From Rhodospirillaceae bacterium (lineage in GTDB: Bacteria > Pseudomonadota > Alphaproteobacteria > MPNO01 > UBA2964), in contig PBIN01000002.1 in NCBI GenBank assembly GCA_002720855.1, positions 267,930 to 331,929 of the forward strand: 64,000 nucleotides of DNA, in the 5' to 3' direction. The position numbers were made by a program, and so were the translations under genes. Positions 54,011 through 62,050 of the stretch are shown in pieces. Below the pieces are notes generated by a model. It was not told the origin of the DNA and made no database searches. It was given only the letters and a program-made list of their open reading frames with translations. Position 1 is the stretch's first letter, and every line of letters starts with the position of its first letter.

Positions 54011-54025
54011 GACGGAGTAGGAAGG

Positions 54026-55354
54026 GTGTCCTCAACCGTTCAACCATTGGCCGATCCTGTGATCGCAAAGTATAAAGCGCAATATGAGAGCCTCAGAGCG
54101 CAGCTGCCGGGTGCGCCTGAATTGCGAGATCAGGCTATCGAGGTTTTTGCTCGCGAAGGGTTGCCGACGCGGAGGGTTGAGGCATGGAGATACACCGACC
54201 TTCGACCGTTAACCCGCTCCGAGTTCTCGAGTGGCGTTTCGTCGAAAGTCACCAGAAGTGATCTAGACCCATATAAATTGCCGGGTGCAGCCGTATTTGT
54301 TTTTATTGACGGCAATTTTGCCCCAGATTTGTCGGCAAACGACGATTTGCCTGATGACGTTGTCTTCTCGTCCCTCGCTGAAGCACTGAAGAGTGAGGAC
54401 AAAGAGCTTGTAGATGAGCTGGGTACTGTGGCTGATTTCGAAACCGCTGGTTTCGCCGCTTTAAATACTGCGTTGATGCAAGACGGAGCCGTTATTCGCA
54501 TTGCTGACAATGCATCGATAGAAAAGCCAATTCAGTGCCTGTTTGTGTCGGCTAATGATTCCCCAGTGGAAACTCATATGCGCAACCTGATTGTCGCCGG
54601 CGTCAATAGCAGCGCGAATTTATTGCAAACCTTTGTAACGCTTGGAAAATCAAGCGGTTTCTCCGAAGTGGTTGCAGAAACTATTTTAAAAGATGGCGCC
54701 AATCTTCGGCACGTCGTGCATCAGGATCAAAGCAAAACGGCCTGGCACATTAATCTTCACGCAGTACAGGTAGGTCGCGCTGCAAATTTGAATAGTTTTG
54801 TTTTGTCTTCGGGTGCTCGTCTATCGAGAAACGAAATTAGGGCGAGCCTGGAAAACGAAGGTGCAGACTGTTCGCTCAATGGCATTGCATTGGTTCGCGG
54901 AAGACAGCATTGCGACAACACTACCGATGTTGACCATGCAGCATCACATTGTCACAGCAATCAAATGTACAAGAATGTTTTGGATGATCGCGCGCGTACG
55001 GTCTTTCAGGGGCGTATCCACGTAGCTCCTGATTCACAAAAGACTGATGCCCACCAGATGAATCGTAATCTCTTGTTATCGCGGAATGCACAAGCTGACA
55101 GTAAACCAGAGCTGATAATTCATGCCGATGACGTCAAGTGCAGCCACGGTGCGACCGTCGGCGATATGGATCAGGACGCGTTGTTTTATTTACAGAGTAG
55201 GGGCATTGATGTCGTCACGGCCCGTAATATGATGGTGCATGCCTTTGCAGCAGAATTAGTGGAGTCTCTTCCTGAAGATGCTATTCGAGCCTATCTCGAA
55301 CGGGCGATTAAAACGTGGCTTGAAGGTGGCGCGTTGGTCGAGGAGGCTGCTTAA
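54026..55354 (+). CDS. sufD: Fe-S cluster assembly protein SufD
   Basis: 442-residue SufD, partner of SufB in the scaffold. The N-terminus has GLPTRRVEAWRYTDLRPL, and the C-terminal beta-helix has LNSFVLSSGARLSRNEI and HADDVKCSHGATVGDMD. The start is GTG with AGGAAGG upstream. It is important for iron delivery to the cluster. It lies between sufC and sufS with two bases to sufS. Confidence 0.95.
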   Translation: MSSTVQPLADPVIAKYKAQYESLRAQLPGAPELRDQAIEVFAREGLPTRRVEAWRYTDLRPLTRSEFSSGVSSKVTRSDLDPYKLPGAAVFVFIDGNFAPDLSANDDLPDDVVFSSLAEALKSEDKELVDELGTVADFETAGFAALNTALMQDGAVIRIADNASIEKPIQCLFVSANDSPVETHMRNLIVAGVNSSANLLQTFVTLGKSSGFSEVVAETILKDGANLRHVVHQDQSKTAWHINLHAVQVGRAANLNSFVLSSGARLSRNEIRASLENEGADCSLNGIALVRGRQHCDNTTDVDHAASHCHSNQMYKNVLDDRARTVFQGRIHVAPDSQKTDAHQMNRNLLLSRNAQADSKPELIIHADDVKCSHGATVGDMDQDALFYLQSRGIDVVTARNMMVHAFAAELVESLPEDAIRAYLERAIKTWLEGGALVEEAA

Positions 55355-55356
55355 TC

Positions 55357-56610
55357 ATGGCGAGTAATGTAGATACCGCAGTAATCACCCCGAGTTTCGA
55401 TATCGAACGTGTTCGGCAAGACTTTCCCATTCTTTCTGAGGAAGTTTACGGCAAACCATTGGTTTATTTCGATAGCGCTGCAAGTGCGCAAAAGCCGCGC
55501 GCGGTAATCGATGCAATTTCGACGGTTTATGAAACCGAATACGCAAATGTGCATCGAGGGGTTCATTATATGAGCCAAAAAGCGACTGACGCGATGGAAG
55601 CAGCACGCGAGACCGTGCGAAGCTTTATCAATGCTGGCGATGTAAGAGAAGTTATCTTCGTCCGGGGCGCGACCGAGGGAATTAATCTCGTTGCGTCTTG
55701 TTGGGGCCGGCAGAACCTGACGGCTGGGGACGAAATTATCGTGTCCATCATGGAGCATCATTCAAATATCGTGCCGTGGCAGATAATTGCGGAGCAAACC
55801 GGCGCGATAATCAAAGTCGTACCAATTTCCAGTGATGGCGCCCTCGATATGGACGCCTTTAGCGATCTCCTGTCTGACAAGACCAAGATTGTCGCGATGA
55901 CGCATATTTCAAATGCGCTTGGTACAGTTACCCCGATAGAGGAAATTATCCGGCTGGCGCATGAAAAAGATGTTCCGGTGTTGGTGGATGGGTGTCAGGC
56001 AGCGCCGCACATGACGCTGGATATGCAGGCACTCGATGCTGATTTTTATGTCTTTTCAGGTCACAAGATTTATGGCCCGAGCGGGATCGGTGTCCTATAT
56101 GGCAAGTCAGCGTTGCTGGAAGCGATGCCTCCTTATCAGGGCGGTGGCGAGATGATAGATGTTGTCAGCTTTGAGAAAACGACCTATGCGGATCTTCCTT
56201 TCAAATTTGAGGCGGGGACACCGCATATCTCCGGCGCAATAGGGATGGGTGCGGCGATCAGTTATATAAACAGTCTCGGGCTTGAGAATATCGCAGCGCA
56301 TGAGAATGATCTCCTTGCTTACGGAACCGAAAAATTAGGTGAGTTAAATAGCTTACGACTTGTTGGTACTGCTCCGGAAAAGGCGGCAATATTGTCATTC
56401 GTTCTCGAGAGCGTGCACCCGCATGATGTCGGAACCATTCTTGATCGTGAAGGAATTGCCGTTCGCACCGGTCACCATTGTGCGCAGCCTGTAATGGACC
56501 GGTTTGATATTGCCGCCACAATCCGGGCATCCATTGGCATGTACAACACGCGGGATGAAATTGACACGCTTGTTGGCGGTCTTGGCCGCGTCCAGGAGAT
56601 ATTTGGTTGA
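55357..56610 (+). CDS. sufS: Cysteine desulfurase SufS
   Basis: PLP-dependent group II cysteine desulfurase of 417 residues that provides sulfur for cluster assembly. The PLP lysine lies in FSGHKIYGPSG and the catalytic cysteine in RTGHHCAQP. THISNALGTVTP and FDSAASAQKP are also conserved. SufS and SufU overlap by one base (TGATG), indicating coupling. If the DsbA-like gene is a selenoprotein, this class of enzyme could also release selenium, but that is speculative. Confidence 0.97.
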   Translation: MASNVDTAVITPSFDIERVRQDFPILSEEVYGKPLVYFDSAASAQKPRAVIDAISTVYETEYANVHRGVHYMSQKATDAMEAARETVRSFINAGDVREVIFVRGATEGINLVASCWGRQNLTAGDEIIVSIMEHHSNIVPWQIIAEQTGAIIKVVPISSDGALDMDAFSDLLSDKTKIVAMTHISNALGTVTPIEEIIRLAHEKDVPVLVDGCQAAPHMTLDMQALDADFYVFSGHKIYGPSGIGVLYGKSALLEAMPPYQGGGEMIDVVSFEKTTYADLPFKFEAGTPHISGAIGMGAAISYINSLGLENIAAHENDLLAYGTEKLGELNSLRLVGTAPEKAAILSFVLESVHPHDVGTILDREGIAVRTGHHCAQPVMDRFDIAATIRASIGMYNTRDEIDTLVGGLGRVQEIFG

Positions 56611-57056
56611 TGAGTGATGGTCTGACAGATCTTTATCAAGAGGTGATCCTTGATCATAGCCGTCATCCGCGGAATTTTGGCGCTGTTGATGGTGCGGATC
56701 GGTCTGCTCGCGGGAACAATCCACTTTGTGGTGATCGCGTGTCAGTCTATTTGAGTCTCGATGGAGATAAAATTACAGACGCACAATTCGATGCGAGGGG
56801 TTGCGCGATTTCCTTGGCGTCCGCATCGATGATGACGGAGATGATAAAAGGTAAGTCCGTCGATGAGGCAAAGTCCCTATTCGAGAAATTTCACAAATTG
56901 GTAACAGGTGAAGAAAATGCCGTCGGAGAGTTGGCCGAACTCGAAACTCTATCCGGCGTCAAAGATTTCCCTACTCGAATTAAGTGCGCGACGCTGGCCT
57001 GGCATGCGATGGTTGCCGCAATCGATGGGACAGATGAAGAAGTTAAGACGGAATGA
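56610..57056 (+). CDS. sufU: SufU/IscU-type sulfur-transfer scaffold
   Basis: 148-residue NifU N-terminal-like protein. Three cysteines are in NPLCGDR, ARGCAIS and RIKCATL, the known zinc/sulfur-accepting triad of SufU. The ATG overlaps the sufS stop. SufU-type proteins accept persulfide sulfur from SufS in Bacillus and related systems. It co-occurs here with SufA and SufBCD. Confidence 0.93.
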   Translation: MSDGLTDLYQEVILDHSRHPRNFGAVDGADRSARGNNPLCGDRVSVYLSLDGDKITDAQFDARGCAISLASASMMTEMIKGKSVDEAKSLFEKFHKLVTGEENAVGELAELETLSGVKDFPTRIKCATLAWHAMVAAIDGTDEEVKTE

Positions 57057-57066
57057 GTAATCAGCG

Positions 57067-57576
57067 ATGATGTTTTGGAGAAAAAAGAAATCCAAAGAGC
57101 CTGAAACTATGTCCGAAGTTGCGATGGAGCCGGCGGCCCCGGAGGCGAAGATCAGTGAACGCCCGATTGCTCCGAGTCAGCCGGTAATAATAGAGGATGC
57201 TGCTGTTGAAGAAATTGTTCCGGTAGATGAGCCAGTCACGGTCGTTGCATCATCGGAAATAGATGTTGCGGTCGCTCAGTTCGAAGGAAAGGTCATTGAG
57301 GCGATTTCAACCGTTTTTGATCCGGAGATACCGGTTAACATTTATGAATTAGGTCTTATTTATAATATTGATATAAACGGTATGAATGACGTTAACATCG
57401 ATATGACACTTACCTCTCCCGCTTGTCCCGTCGCAGGGACGTTGCCAGGAGACGTTGAACGGGTAGTGCAGGGCGTTGAAGGCGTTGGCGGCGTTCATGT
57501 AGAGTTGGTTTGGGACCCTGCATGGAGTCCAGACCGAATGAGTGAAGCGGCAAAACTTGAACTCGGATTTATGTGA
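57067..57576 (+). CDS. sufT: SufT/MIP18-type (DUF59) Fe-S maturation protein
   Basis: 169-residue protein with a C-terminal DUF59 domain from about residue 75 (AISTVFDPEIPVNIYELGL, TSPACPVAGTLP). The N-terminal 70 residues are low-complexity, with a basic start (WRKKKSKEP) and acidic, proline-rich remainder. DUF59 proteins help load iron-sulfur clusters onto targets. It starts 10 bases after sufU in the same operon. The start may be either of two adjacent ATG codons. Confidence 0.9.
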   Translation: MMFWRKKKSKEPETMSEVAMEPAAPEAKISERPIAPSQPVIIEDAAVEEIVPVDEPVTVVASSEIDVAVAQFEGKVIEAISTVFDPEIPVNIYELGLIYNIDINGMNDVNIDMTLTSPACPVAGTLPGDVERVVQGVEGVGGVHVELVWDPAWSPDRMSEAAKLELGFM

Positions 57577-57586
57577 GGATCACGGC

Positions 57587-57946
57587 ATGACGACGACAGA
57601 AGCGGTACGTGAAACCCCGGCAGTACTAACGGTAACGGATGCCGCCGCCGCTCAACTAAAGAAATTGGTCCAAACACACAATCCCGAGGCGGCGGGAATA
57701 CGTTTGGGTGTGAGTGAGGGCGGCTGCAATGGTCTTACCTACGCAATGGATTTTGCGGAAGAAAAAGGGCCGACTGACGAAGAGATGGAACTCGATGGCG
57801 TAATATTGCTCATCGATCCTATGGCGGTTATGTACCTCGTGGGAACGGAAATGGACTTCGTCGAAGAAAAGTTGGGCTCAAATTTCGTGTTTAGAAATCC
57901 CAATGAATCCGGCCGTTGCGGATGTGGCGAATCTTTTAGCGTTTAG
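57587..57946 (+). CDS. sufA: A-type Fe-S carrier SufA
   Basis: 119-residue HesB/IscA-family carrier with the three cysteine positions GGCNGLTY and GRCGCGESF. It delivers clusters from SufBCD to apo-enzymes. ATG 57587 follows GTGAGGATCACGGC and is 10 bases after the sufT stop; an earlier in-frame start lies inside sufT. It is the last gene of the operon. Confidence 0.95.
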   Translation: MTTTEAVRETPAVLTVTDAAAAQLKKLVQTHNPEAAGIRLGVSEGGCNGLTYAMDFAEEKGPTDEEMELDGVILLIDPMAVMYLVGTEMDFVEEKLGSNFVFRNPNESGRCGCGESFSV

Positions 57947-57992
57947 TCTTCGACTGACCTTTAATAGGTCCAAAGTAGAAACCAGAGACTAA
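57943..57992. repeat. Inverted repeat spanning both stop codons of convergent genes
   Basis: TTAGTCT (57943-57949) and AGACTAA (57986-57992) are perfect inverse complements. Inside lies GACCT-TTAAT-AGGTC. The outer arms contain the sufA stop and the stop of the opposing AsnC-domain gene. It may act as a shared terminator, but T-runs are weak. Confidence 0.45.
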
Positions 57993-58231
57993 GAGAACGC
58001 TTTAAACCCAATCAGCGTAAAAGTGTCTTTGATACCCGGCAAAGTCTGTATTTTTTCAGTCACGAAATGTCCGATATCAACGGTGTCATCCAGATAACAT
58101 TTCATCAGCAAATCGTATTCGCCTGATATCGAATGAACTTCGGAAACCTGTTCTACATTCAGGACAGCTTCGTCCGCGACATTGTAGGCTTCGCCAAGTT
58201 TGCATTTGGAAAATACGAAGATCGTTTGCAT
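57989..58231 (-). CDS. Stand-alone AsnC/Lrp ligand-binding (RAM) domain protein
   Basis: 80-residue protein corresponding to the C-terminal effector domain of Lrp/AsnC regulators, without a DNA-binding part. VSEVHSISGEYDLLMKCYLDD and TLPGIKDTFTLIGFK match the family. Such stand-alone domains are thought to modulate full-length regulators or bind amino acids. It starts nine bases after the end of the helicase gene on the same strand and is likely cotranscribed with it. Confidence 0.9.
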   Translation of the reverse strand: MQTIFVFSKCKLGEAYNVADEAVLNVEQVSEVHSISGEYDLLMKCYLDDTVDIGHFVTEKIQTLPGIKDTFTLIGFKAFS

Positions 58232-58240
58232 GGTATCGCT

Positions 58241-59683
58241 CTACTCGCCTTTTTCTTTACCGGAGCGTAGCATAAAGGCTGGCACATGTGAGCCCATTCC
58301 GACGACAGTTTCCTCAACAGCGGCCTCGTCTGGTTTGTTTTTAGAACTGGACTTGCGGTTGCGTGCTCTTTTTGGGCCTTTTGCGGTTTTGCCCTTTTTA
58401 TTCGAATTATTGTTAGGGGTCGGTTGGGGTTCCGAATTTTTGTCAGAATTCTCAGAACGGGAGCGGCGTCCCCGTCTCCTTCCGGAAGCTTGCGATCCGT
58501 CTCGGGTTCGACGCCTGCCAACACGTTTTGGGCTCTCTGCACTGATTTCAGCCTTTTCAACACCTTCGACCTCGATGGAGTCGATAGACTTTCCGATAAA
58601 TTTGTGGACAGCAGCGAGAAATTTCCCATCTTCCGTTGTCGCAATCGTTAATGCGCGGCCTTCGCGGCCAGCACGTCCGGTCCGGCCAATCCGGTGTACG
58701 TAATCCTCGGCATGCATCGGCACGTCGAAATTGAAAACATGCGATACTTTAGGTAAATCCAGACCACGGGCAGCGACATCACTGGCGACCAATATTTGCG
58801 TTTCGCTGTCCTTAAAGGCTTGAAGTGTTTCGAGGCGCGCCGGTTGCGACATGTCACCATGAAGTGCTGCCGCTTTAAAACCGTGTTTTTGCAGAGAACG
58901 ATTGAGTATATCGACGTCGCGTTTTCTGTTGCAAAAAACTATCGCGTTATCGACATCTTCTGCGCGTATCAATTTTCTTAGCGTATCGCGTTTGACCCAA
59001 TCTTTGTTGTCAACAATTGTCAAAAATTGTGCAACCGTCTCCGCCGTTGCGGTCTTGGGCGTTACCGTAATTTCCTTCGGATTCATTAGAAATTTATCGG
59101 CGAGGGTACGAATCTCAGGCGGCATCGTTGCAGAAAAGAACAAAGTCTGACGAATAGGCGGTAGTAGAGATACGATTTTTTCGACATCGGGCATAAACCC
59201 CATATCCATCATTCGGTCAGCCTCGTCGATGACCAGGATTTTTATATCCGTGAGAAGTATGCGACCGCGCTCAAAATGATCGAGCAAGCGCCCGGGCGTT
59301 GCTATCAGAACGTCTACACCACGATCGAGTTTGGCATTTTGATCTTCGAACGAGACGCCACCGATTAACAGGGCCATCGAAAGCTTATGATATTTGCCGT
59401 AGATTTCGAAATTTTCAGCAATTTGCGTCGCCAGTTCTCGGGTGGGCGTGAGAATAAGCGACCGCGCCATGCGAGCCCGGCTTCTGCCTGTCGCCAGAAT
59501 TTCGATCATTGGCAGTGTAAACGACGCCGTTTTACCGGTACCCGTTTGCGCACAACCCAAAACATCGCGTCCCATCAAGACAAATGGGATCGCCTGTTCC
59601 TGGATCGGTGTAGGGGCTTCATATCCTGCGTCGTCTATTGCACGCAGTACTTCTGGGCTGAGCCCAAGATCATCAAATGTCAT
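58241..59683 (-). CDS. DEAD-box ATP-dependent RNA helicase
   Basis: 480-residue helicase of the RhlE-like type. The N-terminal Q-motif precedes AQTGTGKT, then PTRELA, DEAD in VIDEADRMMDMGF and SAT, followed by the C-terminal HRIGRTGRAGREG. The last 100 residues form a basic, serine/asparagine-rich tail typical of RNA-binding extensions (RRRTRDGSQ, RRRGRRSRS). It remodels RNA or ribosome precursors. The divergent start region toward the PhyH gene is 143 bases. Confidence 0.95.
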   Translation of the reverse strand: MTFDDLGLSPEVLRAIDDAGYEAPTPIQEQAIPFVLMGRDVLGCAQTGTGKTASFTLPMIEILATGRSRARMARSLILTPTRELATQIAENFEIYGKYHKLSMALLIGGVSFEDQNAKLDRGVDVLIATPGRLLDHFERGRILLTDIKILVIDEADRMMDMGFMPDVEKIVSLLPPIRQTLFFSATMPPEIRTLADKFLMNPKEITVTPKTATAETVAQFLTIVDNKDWVKRDTLRKLIRAEDVDNAIVFCNRKRDVDILNRSLQKHGFKAAALHGDMSQPARLETLQAFKDSETQILVASDVAARGLDLPKVSHVFNFDVPMHAEDYVHRIGRTGRAGREGRALTIATTEDGKFLAAVHKFIGKSIDSIEVEGVEKAEISAESPKRVGRRRTRDGSQASGRRRGRRSRSENSDKNSEPQPTPNNNSNKKGKTAKGPKRARNRKSSSKNKPDEAAVEETVVGMGSHVPAFMLRSGKEKGE

Positions 59684-59826
59684 ACGAAATGTATATAATA
59701 CGTACCTTTAGGGTTAAACGCGGCCCTTATGTGCGGGTAAAATCGCAAGAAGTCAAATACAGTGACGATGGAACGTTAAATTAGTAACATCCCATTATCT
59801 TGCATTTACTAAGAGAATGTATCGAA

Positions 59827-60672
59827 ATGCCAAAAGTCTTAACGGAACAGCAAGTTGAGCAATATCATCGCGATGGCTTTGTCTCGCCGATCAGGATCAT
59901 GTCGGAAGATGATGCGAATGCCTTACGTCGTGAAATTGAAGCCTTTGAAGCTTCTCAGGGGAAGCCTATTCATGGCACCCAAAAGACCAAAGCATTCCTG
60001 CGATTTCCATGGGCCTATGATTTGGTAACTATGTCGACTGTTCTGGATGCCGTCGAGGACGTCCTCGGTCCGGACATTCTGTGTTATCAGCATGGGTTGT
60101 GGTTCAAAGAGCCGGAATCCGGTTCATATGTGAGTTGGCATCAGGACTCGACTTACTACGGTATGGATCCGTGGGAATTGTTAAGCGCCTGGGTCGCATT
60201 GACCCCGGTAAACGAAGTAACTGGCTGTATTCAGGTGCTTCCGGGAACACACAAAGAGGGCTGTTTCCCCGTCGAATATACCGAACGCAAGGATGAAAAT
60301 TTGCTTGCCAGCGGCCAAAGAACCACATTCGATTTCGATCCCACTGATGCTGTGTCTATGCACCTGGAGCCCGGGGAAATGTCAATGCATCACGTATGTC
60401 TCGTTCACAGTTCGAAGCCCAATCTTAGCGATGACCGTCGAATGGGTCTGTCAGCTGGCTATTTGCCGCCATATGTTAAACAGACGACAGAACTTAAGGC
60501 GACAGCAATGCTGGTTAGAGGCAAGGACGAATTTGGATATTATCTTCCGAACGAATTGCCACCCGTTGCGCATGACGATCCTGAAACGATTGCACGTCAG
60601 GAGAAATCGGTAGAGCTTTATCGTGCCAAGTCAATCGAATGCGGCAATCAAACCGCCTGGCGGCTTGGATAA
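59827..60672 (+). CDS. Phytanoyl-CoA dioxygenase (PhyH) family oxygenase
   Basis: 281-residue Fe(II)/2-oxoglutarate oxygenase. The iron ligands HxD are in SWHQDSTYY, and the distal histidine is in CLVHSSKPN with arginine following (DDRRMGL). The start at MPKVLTEQQ is favoured by the family N-terminus, with an earlier in-frame start nine codons upstream. PhyH enzymes hydroxylate many small molecules, so the substrate is unknown. It converges on the DUF302 gene. Confidence 0.88.
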   Translation: MPKVLTEQQVEQYHRDGFVSPIRIMSEDDANALRREIEAFEASQGKPIHGTQKTKAFLRFPWAYDLVTMSTVLDAVEDVLGPDILCYQHGLWFKEPESGSYVSWHQDSTYYGMDPWELLSAWVALTPVNEVTGCIQVLPGTHKEGCFPVEYTERKDENLLASGQRTTFDFDPTDAVSMHLEPGEMSMHHVCLVHSSKPNLSDDRRMGLSAGYLPPYVKQTTELKATAMLVRGKDEFGYYLPNELPPVAHDDPETIARQEKSVELYRAKSIECGNQTAWRLG

Positions 60673-60686
60673 ACGATTAATCAATA

Positions 60687-61166
60687 CTATTGGATCGCGT
60701 CACGCGCGATCTTGGCAAAGATTACATCCAGCTCGGCTGCCATGGTGTTCAAAGCTTTGACTTTATAGGGCGCAAATACGGACGATGGCGTTTTGTATGA
60801 TAGGCTGGCAGTCGCATCAGAATTTTCAGTAACATAAAATCTCAAAGGTGCTTCAATACCGGCGGGGATACTCGCTTTCAGCATCCTTACGGCAAAACGC
60901 GGGTGATAGACTCCGATCACCATATTGCCGGGTATTTTCTTTTTCAGAACCTTTTTGGCACCAACCGTCGCACTCGCCCGAGTGACAAGTCCCATTTTAT
61001 TTTTTTTCACCGCGACATTCAGTCGTTTGACGAGGTCGGCGTAACTATGACTGGTTTTTTTGTGAACTATGCCTCTTGGCATCGCGTTGTCGGCCAACGC
61101 ATTTACGGGCCATAGCGACAGAGTTGCAAAAATAACAACAGCCGCAGAAATCGAGAGATTTTTCAT
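60687..61166 (-). CDS. Exported DUF302-domain protein
   Basis: 159-residue protein with a signal peptide (MKNLSISAAVVIFATLSLW, cleavage near ALA). The DUF302 core includes SYADLVKRLNVAVKKNKM and PLRFYVTENSDATASLSYK. GGAG lies eight bases upstream of the ATG. DUF302 proteins are periplasmic or exported with unknown function. The gene is 122 bases from the next protein, with a terminator between. Confidence 0.85.
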   Translation of the reverse strand: MKNLSISAAVVIFATLSLWPVNALADNAMPRGIVHKKTSHSYADLVKRLNVAVKKNKMGLVTRASATVGAKKVLKKKIPGNMVIGVYHPRFAVRMLKASIPAGIEAPLRFYVTENSDATASLSYKTPSSVFAPYKVKALNTMAAELDVIFAKIARDAIQ

Positions 61167-61224
61167 AAAGTGTCTCCACAGATTAGGATCTAGAGATTGC
61201 AAATGTGGAGCCATGTTAAGTGTT

Positions 61225-61260
61225 GAAAAAAACCCGGTCCACCCACCTGTGGTACCGGGT
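61225..61260 (-). terminator. Intrinsic terminator of the 61289-61849 gene
   Basis: On the minus strand a strong stem, ACCCGGT with ACCGGGT plus an inner CCAC/GTGG pair, is followed by seven T residues (61225-61231 on the plus strand as A). This matches a Rho-independent terminator for the small exported protein gene. Confidence 0.85.
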
Positions 61261-61288
61261 CTTCAACAATTCGCGAGGCAACTTCGAA

Positions 61289-61849
61289 TTAGTTTATTAT
61301 TGATCCATTTTCACCGACGTCCTGCCCGTCTTGCGATGGTATCATCGCATTTGTTGTTTCCGTTACGAGCTCTGTAAATTTTGAGTCGTTAACGCCATTA
61401 AGTCCGTCAACCCAACCTGTCGATGATGATTGGAGGGTATCTCCAAAACAAAATGCCATGACAACTTTCGTCGTATTGCCCGTGGATTGCGGGTACTCCT
61501 GGCTTTGGCATAAGTCGTCGCCATCTCGGTTTCCTGGGTTAAAGGCGACAACGACTTTATAAGGTTTATAGGTCGAATTATCTCGGCTACCGACAAAGCT
61601 GACTGGTCGACCCGCTCGCGCCTGATTTTTCATTTTTGTTCTGACGAGATTAGCGAAGTCTTTCTGAGATCCGCCAAACGGGTTTCCTTTTACAATTGTA
61701 TAGATGCCGCCTTTGTGGGCCGCATACTCAAAGTCGCCATCATAATAGGACGCACGCGGGCCCGGAGAATCTTCTACCAAAACGACTTGGCATGCTCTCA
61801 AGGCGAATGCGGAAAATACTGTCAGCGTTGAAAGTAAAGTTTTCTTCAT
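61289..61849 (-). CDS. Small exported or lipoprotein-like protein of unknown function
   Basis: 186-residue protein with a signal-like start MKKTLLSTLTVFSAFALRAC. A cysteine follows the hydrophobic part, but the lipobox LRAC has an unusual arginine at -2. GGAGGG lies just before the ATG. The mature part has YKPYKVVVAFNPG and VVMAFCFGDTLQ and no recognised catalytic motif. It has its own terminator, so it is probably monocistronic. I do not recognise a family. Confidence 0.75.
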   Translation of the reverse strand: MKKTLLSTLTVFSAFALRACQVVLVEDSPGPRASYYDGDFEYAAHKGGIYTIVKGNPFGGSQKDFANLVRTKMKNQARAGRPVSFVGSRDNSTYKPYKVVVAFNPGNRDGDDLCQSQEYPQSTGNTTKVVMAFCFGDTLQSSSTGWVDGLNGVNDSKFTELVTETTNAMIPSQDGQDVGENGSIIN

Positions 61850-62034
61850 AAAACCCTCCAAAACATAAGACTCCGTTGTGGCCCAAGCATTACTGCTCAA
61901 TAAGCAAACACCTTGCAAAACAAGATATTCGGACGTCATTTCAAAAAATGACGCAAATCTTATCCATTAATTGGAGATTGTAATTGATTTACGCTGAAAC
62001 AAGGAGAGAGACACGCGCTCTCAGAATTTTGATT

Positions 62035-62047
62035 GTGCTTTTAGCAC
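62035..62047 (-). terminator. Weak hairpin downstream of parE
   Basis: GTGCT-TTT-AGCAC lies just after the parE stop on the minus strand. There is no good T-run after it, so termination is uncertain. Confidence 0.3.
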
Positions 62048-62050
62048 GAT

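Noticed and set aside
58200-58703. Open frame antisense to the helicase basic tail
   Set aside because: Low-complexity composition opposite the repeat-like tail explains the open frame.
62035-62047. Hairpin after parE as a strong terminator
   Set aside because: Its stem is short and it lacks a T-run, so it is kept only as a low-confidence feature.
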